34,074 nt of DNA, taken from assembly GCF_014192745.1 (NCBI RefSeq), contig NZ_JACHYJ010000012.1, positions 1 to 34,074 of the forward strand, given 5' to 3'. This document shows positions 19,537 through 27,156 of the stretch, one piece after another (the stretch's first letter is position 1; each line of letters begins with the position of its first letter). Both the position numbers and the translations under genes were made by a program. The notes under the pieces were generated by a model. It was not told where the DNA came from and searched no databases. It saw nothing but the letters and a program-made list of their open reading frames with translations. Source of the stretch: Luteimonas sp. RC10 (lineage in GTDB: Bacteria > Pseudomonadota > Gammaproteobacteria > Xanthomonadales > Xanthomonadaceae).

Positions 19537-20754
19537 TCAGGCGCTGCGAGTGGCGATGGCGGGGGAGATGGCGGCGGCGCGCAACGCCGGGCCCAGAACG
19601 GCCGCCTGGCCGAGCAGCCACAGCAGCGCCGCGCCCAGCGGCAGGTACGACAGCGGCAGGCGCGCCAGTTCGAAATGGCGCATCAGCAGCAGGTTGCCGC
19701 CATAGGCCAGCGCCATGCCCAAAGCGATGCCCAGACCGGCGAGCAGAAAGTTCTCGAGCTGGAAGTAGCGCAGGATGTCGCCGCGGGTCGCACCGAGCGC
19801 GCGGCGCACGCCGATCTGCCGGGTGCGCTGCTGGACCCAGAAGCTGGCGAGCCCGACGATGCCCAAGGCCGTCACCAGCAGCATCGCGGCGATCACGCCG
19901 AGCAGCAGCCAGGCCATCGCGCGGTCGCGCTCGAAATAGCGTTCGCGCAGGTCCGACAGCGGACGGCTCTGGTCCAGATCGATCACCGCCTCGGGCACGG
20001 CCGCGGCCACTGCGTCGCGCGCGGCGATCGCCAGCCGGGGCAGGTCGAGCGGATCGGCGCGCAATGCGTAGACGCCCGACTGCGCCTCATCGCGCACCGG
20101 CACGATCACCGACCACTGCGCGCCGGCAACGCCATTCTCGCTGCGTCCGGGATTGGGGCGGGCGAAGTGCGCCAGCAGGCCGGCGACGCGGAAGTGGTAG
20201 TCGCCCATCCAGAATTCGCGGCCGATCGCCGCCTCGCCCGGCCACAGGTGGGCGGCGAAGGCCTCGGTGATCCAGACCTCGGCCTCGGTCGGCAGGAAGT
20301 TCTCGATCGGCTGGAAATCCGCCGCCTCGAAGCCCCGACCCTGCGACGGCCGCAGGCCGAGCGTCTCGATCGCATCGGGACCGAAGGTGTAGAAATGTGG
20401 CACGCCGCCGAAGTGCCGGCCTTCGGCATCCAGCGTCACGCCGGCGTCGGCGTCGCGGATGCCGAACGGCGTGGCATTGAGCACCCCGGCCGCCTGTACG
20501 CCCGGCAGGCCGCGGATCGCCGCCAGCACCCGGGCGTTGACATCGGCGTTGACGCAACCGTCGCAGCCGCGCAGTGCCACGACCGCCAGCGATGGCGCGT
20601 CGATGCCGCTGTCGATGCGCATCAGCGCCAGGCGCCCGGCGATCAGGAAGCAGGCATTGCACAGCACCGCGCAGGCGAGCGCGATCTCGAGCACGATCAG
20701 GCTCGTGGCGATGCGGTGCCGGCCCAGGGCGGCGACGATCGGTCGGATGTCCAT
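19537..20754 (-). CDS. FtsX/MacB-like ABC permease, B-type, pair 1, with periplasmic CxxC
   Basis: 405 residues from ATG 20754 (MDIRPIVAALGRHRIATSL), with GAGGA upstream. The N-terminal helix is LIVLEIALACAVLCNACFLIA. It differs from the other B-type members by a CDGC motif early in the periplasmic domain (VALRGCDGCVNADVN), where they have other residues. The MacB-like core contains VWITEAFAAHLWPGEAAIGRE. The coupling segment is RQIGVRRALGATRGDILRYF and the tail SPAIATRSA. It lies 11 nt after its A-type partner. Role: permease subunit of the multi-permease exporter; the CxxC may be structural, redox-active or metal-binding, which the sequence alone cannot tell. Confidence 0.9.
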   Translation of the reverse strand: MDIRPIVAALGRHRIATSLIVLEIALACAVLCNACFLIAGRLALMRIDSGIDAPSLAVVALRGCDGCVNADVNARVLAAIRGLPGVQAAGVLNATPFGIRDADAGVTLDAEGRHFGGVPHFYTFGPDAIETLGLRPSQGRGFEAADFQPIENFLPTEAEVWITEAFAAHLWPGEAAIGREFWMGDYHFRVAGLLAHFARPNPGRSENGVAGAQWSVIVPVRDEAQSGVYALRADPLDLPRLAIAARDAVAAAVPEAVIDLDQSRPLSDLRERYFERDRAMAWLLLGVIAAMLLVTALGIVGLASFWVQQRTRQIGVRRALGATRGDILRYFQLENFLLAGLGIALGMALAYGGNLLLMRHFELARLPLSYLPLGAALLWLLGQAAVLGPALRAAAISPAIATRSA

Positions 20755-20765
20755 CACCGGGGTCC

Positions 20766-22088
20766 TCACAGAGACTTGAGTTGCAGGGCCGGTGCGATCC
20801 GGCTGGCGCGCAGCGCGGGAAACAGGCCGGCGAGCAGGCTCGCGACGAGCGCGAGCGCGAAGGTCGCTGCGAACATCGACAGGTCCAGCCGCGCTAGGTC
20901 GGCGTACTCGACCGGCTGGCGGCGGATCGCCCACAGTCCGAGCAGGGTCAGTCCCCAGCCCAGGACGCCACCGGCCAGCCCGACCATGCCGGCTTCGACC
21001 AGACACTGCACGAAGATCTCCCGGCGCGAGGCGCCGAGTGCCCGGCGCACGCCGATCTCGCCGCCGCGGCGCAGGAACTTGGCCAGCAGCAGGCCGACCG
21101 TGTTGAACAGGCAGATCGCCAGAAACGCCAACGCCAGCCAGGTCTGCAGCCGGACGTCGCGCGGGACGACGTGGTTGTAGTCCAGCCAGTCCATCAGTCC
21201 GAGCACGCGCGCGTTGTCGGCGTGCTGGATCCGGCCCTGTGCTTGCTGCTGCCGTGCATAGGCGGCGACGAAATCGCGATAGCCGGCGGCCTTGTCCGGG
21301 GTGTCGAGCTGCACCCACAACTGCAGCCACACGCAGTCGCTGCCCTGCAGATGACCCGGGACCTCGGGCAGCTGCCAGCACGTGAACTGCTGGAAGTGAC
21401 CGTCGTTGATCTCCAGGCCCGTGGAGAACGGCAAGAAGACATCCTGCGGCGCGGCGTAGAAGCTGGCGGTGTCGCCCTGCGCGAAGTTGCCGCCGGCCAG
21501 GCGATAGAACAGCGGCGAGGGCCGCCAGGGCGCAAGCACCCCGACAATGCGCACGTCGGTGTCACGGATGCGCAGCGTCCGCCCGACGCTGTCGCGGCCG
21601 CCGAACAGCGTGCGGTTGAGGTCGGCCGAGATCACCGCCACGCGGGCGTGGCCGGTGTCGTCGGCGGCGCTCCAGCCGGCGCCGTAAGCGAACGGGACGT
21701 CGAACATCGGAAAGAAGTCGGCATGCGTGGACAGCATCTGGGTCATCAGCTTCGGCCGTCCGGTATCGGGTGCCTGCAGCCGGATCTCGCTTTCGACCAT
21801 CAGCGCCTGCCGGTCCGCACGGCCGGAGCGCCACAGATCCATCGCGGTGGTGTGATCGAGCATGTCCGGGGGATCGGGACGCATGCGTTCGCCGGGCCTC
21901 GGGTCGACCTGCGGATAGAAGAGCGTGCCGCTGCGGCCGGGCAGCGGATCGCCCGACAGCAGGTGCATCACGGTCAGCGTGGTCATCGCCGCGCCGATGC
22001 CGACCGCGATCGACAGCACCATCAAGGCCGTCAGCACCTGGTTGCGACCGAAGCTGCGCAGTGCGAGCCGAGCGTAGTAGGCGAACAT
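20766..22088 (-). CDS. FtsX/MacB-like ABC permease, A-type, pair 1
   Basis: 440 residues starting MFAYYARLALRSFGRNQ at ATG 22088, 19 nt after the ATPase gene. A first helix (about 18-41) ends LLSGDPLPG. The periplasmic domain runs about 45-310 with ADFFPMFDVPFAYGAGW and VAVISADLNRTLFGGRDSVG, typical of MacB-type cores. Three helices (about 316-338, 362-390, 404-425) flank the cytoplasmic coupling segment GEIGVRRALGASRREIF; the tail is ALQLKSL. The A-type cysteine pair is present (FTCWQLP and GSDCVWLQLWVQL). It is the first permease after the ATPase and the founder position of the array. No fused ATPase domain. Confidence 0.9.
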   Translation of the reverse strand: MFAYYARLALRSFGRNQVLTALMVLSIAVGIGAAMTTLTVMHLLSGDPLPGRSGTLFYPQVDPRPGERMRPDPPDMLDHTTAMDLWRSGRADRQALMVESEIRLQAPDTGRPKLMTQMLSTHADFFPMFDVPFAYGAGWSAADDTGHARVAVISADLNRTLFGGRDSVGRTLRIRDTDVRIVGVLAPWRPSPLFYRLAGGNFAQGDTASFYAAPQDVFLPFSTGLEINDGHFQQFTCWQLPEVPGHLQGSDCVWLQLWVQLDTPDKAAGYRDFVAAYARQQQAQGRIQHADNARVLGLMDWLDYNHVVPRDVRLQTWLALAFLAICLFNTVGLLLAKFLRRGGEIGVRRALGASRREIFVQCLVEAGMVGLAGGVLGWGLTLLGLWAIRRQPVEYADLARLDLSMFAATFALALVASLLAGLFPALRASRIAPALQLKSL

Positions 22089-22107
22089 CGAGCGTGCGTT
22101 CGTCAGG

Positions 22108-22800
22108 TCAGGCCGCGGCGGTCGCGGATTCGCGGCGCAGATCGGTCGCCAGGCCGTCGACGATGTGCACATTGCGCTGCGCGCGCGCGGCGAGCTCGGG
22201 ATCGTGAGTGACCATGACGATCGTCGTGCCCTGGGCGTGGATCTCCTCGAGCAACTCGAGCACGCTGCGCGCCATCTGCGAGTCGAGGTTGCCGGTCGGT
22301 TCGTCGGCCAGCAGCAGGCGCGGACTGCCGGCCAGCGCACGAGCGATCGCCACGCGCTGTTGCTGGCCGCCCGACAGCTCGGCGGGGTAATGCTTCATGC
22401 GCGAGGCCAGGCCCACCAGGCCCAGCGCTTCTTCGATCCGCAGCCGGCGCTCGGAGGCTGGCATGCCGCGATAGCGCAGCGGCACGTCGACGTTGTCGAA
22501 CAGGTTGAGGTCGGGAATCAGGTTGAAGCCCTGGAAGATGAAGCCGATCTTCTCGTTGCGCAGGCGCGAGCGCTGGTTGTCGCCCAGCCCCTGCACATCG
22601 ACGCCGTCGAGCTTGTAGGTTCCGCTGGTGAAGGTTTCCAGCAGGCCGGCGATGTTGAGGAAGGTCGTCTTGCCCGAACCCGACGGCCCGGTGACGGCGA
22701 CGAACTCGCCTTCGCGGACGTGCAGGTCGAGCGCGCGCAGCGCATGGGTTTCGACGAGTTCGGTGCGGTAGACCTTGCCGACCTGGTTCATCTGCAACAT
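22108..22800 (-). CDS. ABC transporter ATP-binding protein, MacB/LolD type
   Basis: 230 residues, a complete single nucleotide-binding domain that powers the permeases encoded after it. Walker A is GPSGSGKT (38-45), the Q-loop FQGFN (Gln90), the signature LSGGQ (142-146), Walker B LLLADE (162-167) followed by PTGNLD, and the switch His199 (VTHD). All catalytic residues are intact. In classical MacB this domain is fused to the permease; here it is separate, as in LolCDE. ATG 22800 has AAGGAT about 6 nt upstream. It lies 56 nt after the adaptor gene and 19 nt before the first permease. It is the only ATPase gene in the operon, so it presumably serves all eight permeases. Confidence 0.95.
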   Translation of the reverse strand: MLQMNQVGKVYRTELVETHALRALDLHVREGEFVAVTGPSGSGKTTFLNIAGLLETFTSGTYKLDGVDVQGLGDNQRSRLRNEKIGFIFQGFNLIPDLNLFDNVDVPLRYRGMPASERRLRIEEALGLVGLASRMKHYPAELSGGQQQRVAIARALAGSPRLLLADEPTGNLDSQMARSVLELLEEIHAQGTTIVMVTHDPELAARAQRNVHIVDGLATDLRRESATAAA

Positions 22801-22856
22801 GGGGCGATCCTTATCTTGGATGGAAGGAGCGGGCCGATGCGGGCCCGGGAAGAATG

Positions 22857-24158
22857 TCAGCGGCTGATGCGCACCCGTTCGGCGTCGCCGAACAGGTCGC
22901 TGCCCGAGACGACGATGCGCTCGCCGGCCTGCAGGCCCGACACGATCTCGACCGCCCCCAGGCTGCTGGCGCCGGCCTGGATCGGACGGCGCACCGCACT
23001 GTTGCCGTCGACGACATAGGCGTAGCGGCCACCGGACTGCTCGACGAACGGGCCGCGCTCGACCATCAGCACGTCGCGCCGGGTGTCGAGCAGGATTCGC
23101 GCCGACAGCCGCTGGTTCTGGCGCAGGCCGGCGGGCTGGCGTTCGGAGAAGCGCACGCGCGCGGCGACTTCGCCGGCGACGACCTCGGGCGAGACCGCCG
23201 AGACCTCGGCCGGGAACACTTCATTGGCGCTGCGGATCTCGGCCGGCATGCCGATCGCCAGGTCGCGTGCGAAGCTCTCGGGCACCTTGATCTCGACTTC
23301 GAACACCGACAGATCGACCACGCCCAGCACCGGCGCGTTGGCAGCCACGTTGGTGAACTGGGCCACCTGCACCTGGCCGACCTGGCCATCGAACGGCGCA
23401 CGCAGCGTCAGCGCCTGGACCTGGCGGCGCGCCTCGGCGACGACGGCTCCCTGACGATCGGCCAGCAACTGCTTGTTGCGCGCGTCCAGCCCGGCGCCCT
23501 GGCCTTGCAGGTTGGCGTCCTCGCGCGCCGAGGCCAGGCCGATGTCGGTCTTCTTCAGCGCGTCCTCCGACTTCGCCAGATCGACCTGGGCGACGACGCC
23601 GGCCTCGAAGGCGCGCTGGTAGCGCTGCAGATCGCGTTCGGCCGCGGTGCGCTCGATCTGCGCCTGGTCGAGCAGCTTGCGCGCCTCGGCGCGAGCGATC
23701 CGCGCATCGAGCGTCGCGCGTTCGGCCTCGGCCTGCAGGCTGGCGAAGGTGGATTCTTCCTGGACCAGCTTGCTGCGCAGTTCCGGACTGTCGATCTCGG
23801 CCAGCACCTGGCCCTTCTCGACGCGGTCACCCGCGACCACCTTCAAGGTCACCGTGCCCGGGGCGATCGCGTACAGCGTGGGACTGTTGGCCGAGATCAC
23901 GCGTCCCTCGGCAGCGATGTCGCGGACCAGGTCGCCACGGGTGACCTCGGCGATCCGCAGCCGGGCCGCGTCGATCGACGTGGCGCCCGATGCCCAGCCG
24001 GCGATGAGCCAGGCCAGTGCTGCAATCACTGCGATCGCAGCCGCGGCGATCGCCAGCCAGCGGCGGCGGCGTGCCGGGCGCGCGACATGGACCGTGTCCT
24101 GCGCGGAGGTGTCGCGGATACCGCGGCGGACGGGGGACGGGGAGGCGGGTGCGGACAT
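22857..24158 (-). CDS. HlyD/MacA-type periplasmic adaptor (membrane fusion) protein
   Basis: 433 residues. A cytoplasmic N-terminus is followed by one membrane anchor (about 34-53) and a lipoyl-type half-motif (TVTLKVVAGDRVEKGQVLAEIDSPEL shortened here to VTLKVVAGDRVEKGQVLAEI). A long helical hairpin (about 115-240) rich in Ala, Glu, Gln and Arg comes next, then the second lipoyl half (LRAPFDGQVGQVQV) and beta-barrel/membrane-proximal domains ending GERIVVSGSDLFGDAERVRI. In tripartite pumps such adaptors link an inner-membrane transporter to a TolC-type channel. No channel gene is present in this operon, so a channel encoded elsewhere is likely used. It is the first gene of the operon, about 24 nt from the predicted transcription start at a sigma-54 promoter; the ribosome site is weak. 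Confidence 0.92.
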   Translation of the reverse strand: MSAPASPSPVRRGIRDTSAQDTVHVARPARRRRWLAIAAAAIAVIAALAWLIAGWASGATSIDAARLRIAEVTRGDLVRDIAAEGRVISANSPTLYAIAPGTVTLKVVAGDRVEKGQVLAEIDSPELRSKLVQEESTFASLQAEAERATLDARIARAEARKLLDQAQIERTAAERDLQRYQRAFEAGVVAQVDLAKSEDALKKTDIGLASAREDANLQGQGAGLDARNKQLLADRQGAVVAEARRQVQALTLRAPFDGQVGQVQVAQFTNVAANAPVLGVVDLSVFEVEIKVPESFARDLAIGMPAEIRSANEVFPAEVSAVSPEVVAGEVAARVRFSERQPAGLRQNQRLSARILLDTRRDVLMVERGPFVEQSGGRYAYVVDGNSAVRRPIQAGASSLGAVEIVSGLQAGERIVVSGSDLFGDAERVRISR

Positions 24159-24193
24159 GGACAGGGCACGTTCGGGATCTGCCTGGAATCAAG

Positions 24194-24208
24194 CAGGGAT
24201 CGTGCCAA
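24194..24208 (-). promoter_or_regulatory. Sigma-54 (-24/-12) promoter of the exporter operon
   Basis: On the - strand the sequence reads TGGCACGATCCCTGC, matching the TGGCACG-N4-TTGC consensus with GG and GC exactly 12 bp apart; only the first T of the -12 box differs. The predicted start near 24182 gives a leader of about 24 nt to the adaptor ATG. The NtrC-type regulator encoded at the end of the operon fits as its activator. Confidence 0.8.
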
Positions 24209-24271
24209 TCGTAACAACTTGATTTATTTGCGAATTTCTGCGGCTGCAGGTGTCCGCCGCCCCGTCCGGAC

Positions 24272-24286
24272 GTCCGCCGCGCGGAC
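24272..24286 (-). promoter_or_regulatory. Candidate upstream activator site (dyad)
   Basis: GTCCG-CCGCG-CGGAC is a perfect 5-bp dyad (6 bp if GTCCGC/GCGGAC are paired). It lies about 90-104 bp upstream of the predicted sigma-54 start, the usual distance for NtrC-type activator sites. A related half-site, TGTCCG, begins at 24251. GC-rich palindromes are common in this genome, so binding is only inferred. Confidence 0.4.
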
Positions 24287-24322
24287 AACGAGGCGCCCGG
24301 ATTCCCAAAGGATGTGGGAAAA

Positions 24323-24337
24323 TGAGAATCATTCGCA
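24323..24337 (+). promoter_or_regulatory. Fur box upstream of tonB
   Basis: TGAGAATCATTCGCA matches the 7-1-7 Fur consensus TGATAAT-N-ATTATCA at 11 of 14 defined positions and is AT-rich in a GC-rich setting. It sits 18 bp before the chosen tonB start, where bound Fur would block transcription when iron is plentiful. Confidence 0.7.
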
Positions 24338-24354
24338 TAAAAGGTACCCGTGTC

Positions 24355-25128
24355 ATGCCGACATGCCCAGGGCCGGTCGCAACCCGGATGACCCGATCCC
24401 GATCGCGGCGCCGCGCTGACCGCGGCGCACGCATCCAGCGCGCATGCGCCTTGCTGGGTGCCATTGCGGTGCACGGCATGGTCGTACTGCTGGTGTTCGG
24501 GCCGGGCGAGGACCCGCGCCCGACGCCGCCGGCCGATTCGGTGATCGAAGTGAGTGTCCTCCCCGCCGCTGCACCGCCGGTCCCGGTCGAGTCGAGGCGC
24601 GCGCCCGCCCCGGTGGCCGAGGCGCGCCGGACACCCGCGCCTGCCGAGTCGCGACTGCCGCCACCGCAGACGCGCGCGGCGCCGTCCGGGCCGCTGCCGT
24701 CGCTGGTGGACACCGAGCGTCCGGAACCCGCTGACGTCCCGGCCTCCGCGGTGGTGTCTGCCGTCCCGCCGACGCCGCACGACCAGCAGGCCGCGGCCCC
24801 GCCGAGTCCGCCGGCCCCCGCCGCCGAGGCCCAGGCCGGTCGCCGCGACGACCGTTGGGAAGCGCGGGTGATGGCGCGCTTGGCGCGGTACCGGCATTAC
24901 CCGACCGCGGCGCGGACGCGCGGCGAGGAGGGGGTGGCGATCGTGCGCCTGCGCATGGACCGGGCCGGTCGCGTGCTCTCGGCCGCGCTCGCACGCTCGT
25001 CGGGATCGACCCGGCTCGACGCTGCGGCGATCGAGACGTTTCATCGCGCCGCGCCGCTGCCGGCGATTCCTGCCGATCTGCCGGCCCCGATCGAGATCGC
25101 GGTGCCGGTCGAGTTCTTCATGCACTGA
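24355..25128 (+). CDS. tonB: TonB energy-transducing protein
   Basis: 257 residues from ATG 24355, chosen because AAAAGG lies about 10 nt upstream. ATG 24322 lies within the Fur box and would turn operator sequence into protein. A basic N-terminus precedes one membrane helix (about 31-49) with the conserved-position His40; the Ser of the classical SxxxH motif is Ala here. A Pro/Ala-rich periplasm-spanning linker (about 50-165) is followed by a TonB C-terminal domain (about 170-257) with YRHYPTAARTRGEEG and VEFFMH. TonB passes proton-motive energy from ExbB/ExbD to outer-membrane siderophore and nutrient receptors. No exbB or exbD is adjacent, so these must be encoded elsewhere. The Fur box indicates iron repression. 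It is divergent from the exporter operon. Confidence 0.9.
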   Translation: MPTCPGPVATRMTRSRSRRRADRGARIQRACALLGAIAVHGMVVLLVFGPGEDPRPTPPADSVIEVSVLPAAAPPVPVESRRAPAPVAEARRTPAPAESRLPPPQTRAAPSGPLPSLVDTERPEPADVPASAVVSAVPPTPHDQQAAAPPSPPAPAAEAQAGRRDDRWEARVMARLARYRHYPTAARTRGEEGVAIVRLRMDRAGRVLSAALARSSGSTRLDAAAIETFHRAAPLPAIPADLPAPIEIAVPVEFFMH

Positions 25129-25170
25129 ACGGTGGCGTGGGGGCCTCTGCGCCGGGCCCTGGCCGGCCGC

Positions 25171-25176
25171 TAGAAT
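25171..25176 (+). promoter_or_regulatory. Possible -10 element of glmS
   Basis: TAGAAT lies 28 nt before the glmS start codon, with an AGGAG ribosome site (25192-25196) downstream. No convincing -35 hexamer is seen. The 76-nt gap between tonB and glmS contains nothing else that I can identify. Confidence 0.35.
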
Positions 25177-25204
25177 GGTGCATTGACTTGCAGGAGCGGG
25201 CGGC

Positions 25205-27037
25205 ATGTGCGGAATCGTCGGTGCGATCGCGGATCGTGATGTGGTCCCAGTCCTGGTCGAGGGCCTCAAGCGGCTCGAGTACCGCGGCTACGATTCGGCC
25301 GGCATCGCCGTGCTCGACGGTGATGCGGTGCGGCGCGTGCGCCGGACCGGTCGCGTCGCCGAGATGGCCGCCGCCGCGCAAGCCGAGGCGCTGCACGCTT
25401 CCTTGGGGATCGGCCACACGCGCTGGGCGACCCACGGTGGCGTCACCGAGCACAACGCGCATCCGCACATCAGCCACGACACGCTGGCGCTGGTGCATAA
25501 CGGCATCATCGAGAACCACGAGACGCAGCGCGAGCGCCTGACCGCGCTGGGCTACGTGTTCGAGTCGCAGACCGACACCGAGGTCATCGCCCACCTGATC
25601 CACCATCACCAGACCCAGGGGCTGGACCTGCTGGCCGCGCTGCAGGCCACGGTCAACGAGCTCGATGGCGCCTACGCGCTGGCGGTGATCGACCGGCGCG
25701 ACCCCGGCCGCCTGGTCGCCGCCCGGATGGGCTGCCCGTTGCTGGTCGGTCTGGGCGAGGGCGAACAGTTCGTCGCCTCCGACGTCTCGGCGATCCTCCA
25801 GGCCACCCGCCGGGTGATCTTCCTCGAAGAGGGCGACACCGCCGAGCTCACCCGTGACGCGGTGCGGATCTTCGACGGCAGCGGGGCCGAGGTGACGCGT
25901 CCTGAGCACCTGTCCGACGTTTCGCTGGCGTCGCTGGAGCTGGGGCCGTACCGGCACTTCATGCAGAAGGAGATCCACGAGCAGCCGCGCGCGCTGGGCG
26001 ACACGCTCGAGGCGATCATCGATGCGGCCGCGTTTGCGCCGGCGCTGTTCGGCGATGCCGACGGCCAGGTGCTGGGCGGGGTCGAGGGCGTGCAGATCCT
26101 GGCCTGCGGCACCAGTTTCTATGCCGGCTCGGTCGCGCGTTATTGGATCGAGTCGATCGCCGGTCTGCCGTGCTCGGTCGAGATCGCCAGCGAGTACCGC
26201 TACCGCGAGGCAGTGGCCAACCCCAAGCACCTGATCGTGACCATTTCCCAGTCGGGCGAGACGCTCGACACGATGGAGGCGCTCAAGTACGCCAAGTCGC
26301 TCGGCCACCGGCATACGCTGTCGATCTGCAATGTGCCCGAGAGCGCGATCCCGCGCGCCAGCAGCCTGGTGTTCTACACCCGCGCCGGCGCCGAGATCGG
26401 CGTCGCCTCGACCAAGGCGTTCACGACCCAGCTCGTCGGCCTGTTCGCGCTGGCCGCCACCCTCGGAAAACTGAACGGCCGCGTCGATGCCGCGCAGGAG
26501 GCCGACTATATCGAGGCCCTGCGCCATCTGCCGGGCAGCGTGCAGCACGCGCTCAACCTCGAGCCGCAGATCGCCTCGTGGGCCGAGCGCTTCGCGCCCA
26601 AGCAGCATGCGCTGTTCCTGGGACGCGGCGTGCATTACCCGATCGCGCTCGAAGGCGCGCTCAAGCTCAAGGAGATCTCCTACATCCACGCCGAGGCCTA
26701 TCCGGCGGGCGAGCTCAAACACGGTCCGCTGGCGCTGGTCGATGCCGACATGCCGGTCGTGGTGATCGCCCCCAAGGACGGACTGCTGGAGAAGGTGAAG
26801 TCCAACATGCAGGAAGTGCGCGCGCGCGGTGGCGAGCTGTTCGTGTTCACCGATGCCGACAGCAACTTCGGTCCGTCCGAGGGTGTGCACGTGATCCGCA
26901 CCCCGCGCCATGTCGGCGTGCTGAGCCCGATCGTGCACACGATCCCGGTGCAGCTGCTGGCCTACCACACCGCACTGGCGCGCGGCACCGACGTCGACAA
27001 GCCGCGCAATCTCGCCAAGTCGGTCACCGTCGAGTAG
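25205..27037 (+). CDS. glmS: Glutamine--fructose-6-phosphate aminotransferase (isomerising)
   Basis: 610 residues, matching the usual length of about 609. It makes glucosamine-6-phosphate from fructose-6-phosphate and glutamine, the first step towards UDP-GlcNAc for peptidoglycan and lipopolysaccharide. The N-terminal MCGIVGAI exposes the nucleophilic Cys2 after Met removal; EYRGYDSAG (about 25-33) belongs to the class II glutaminase domain. Two SIS sugar-isomerase domains follow: ACGTSFYAG near residue 300, SQSGETLDT near 348, and [16 protein letters not shown] in the second. The C-terminus NLAKSVTVE is the standard glmS ending that closes the ammonia channel. AGGAG precedes the start. It is cytoplasmic and essential in most bacteria unless amino sugars are supplied. 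Highly conserved, with no oddities. Confidence 0.98.
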   Translation: MCGIVGAIADRDVVPVLVEGLKRLEYRGYDSAGIAVLDGDAVRRVRRTGRVAEMAAAAQAEALHASLGIGHTRWATHGGVTEHNAHPHISHDTLALVHNGIIENHETQRERLTALGYVFESQTDTEVIAHLIHHHQTQGLDLLAALQATVNELDGAYALAVIDRRDPGRLVAARMGCPLLVGLGEGEQFVASDVSAILQATRRVIFLEEGDTAELTRDAVRIFDGSGAEVTRPEHLSDVSLASLELGPYRHFMQKEIHEQPRALGDTLEAIIDAAAFAPALFGDADGQVLGGVEGVQILACGTSFYAGSVARYWIESIAGLPCSVEIASEYRYREAVANPKHLIVTISQSGETLDTMEALKYAKSLGHRHTLSICNVPESAIPRASSLVFYTRAGAEIGVASTKAFTTQLVGLFALAATLGKLNGRVDAAQEADYIEALRHLPGSVQHALNLEPQIASWAERFAPKQHALFLGRGVHYPIALEGALKLKEISYIHAEAYPAGELKHGPLALVDADMPVVVIAPKDGLLEKVKSNMQEVRARGGELFVFTDADSNFGPSEGVHVIRTPRHVGVLSPIVHTIPVQLLAYHTALARGTDVDKPRNLAKSVTVE

Positions 27038-27103
27038 GCCCTGCGGGCGCCGCCGCCCGGCGGTTGCCGGCCGCGGCGGCACACCCACGCCGGCCTCGCG
27101 ATC

Positions 27104-27112
27104 TGTGAAAAT
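27104..27112 (+). promoter_or_regulatory. Possible extended -10 promoter of the jet operon
   Basis: TGTGAAAAT fits a TGn plus -10 pattern and is the only AT-rich patch in the 119-nt gap between glmS and jetA. There is no clear -35. The rest of the gap is GC-rich with short imperfect inverted repeats (around 27050-27080) and no T tract, so I do not call a glmS terminator. Confidence 0.3.
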
Positions 27113-27156
27113 GCCGCGGTGAAGACGACGTACTGCCCGCACGGACGCGCCGCTCG

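Larger units (their letters stand above)
11767..22088 (-). repeat. Four tandem A/B permease cassettes, period about 2.57-2.60 kb
   Basis: A-type starts at 22088, 19522, 16932 and 14363 are spaced 2566, 2590 and 2569 bp, and the last cassette is about 2.6 kb. Each cassette holds one A-type gene (432-442 residues, starting MFxYY-like) followed by one B-type gene (405-418 residues, usually starting M(D/H)I(R/H)PI). The stretch near 16742-16815 is almost the same as 19332-19405. This is gene-level tandem duplication with divergence. Confidence 0.85.

Noticed and set aside
24322..24354. ATG 24322 as tonB start
   Set aside because: The codon is part of the Fur box; ATG 24355 has AAAAGG at proper spacing and keeps the membrane anchor.
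27045..27085. GC-rich inverted repeats after glmS as a terminator
   Set aside because: Short, imperfect and without a T tract; such palindromes are expected by chance at this GC content.
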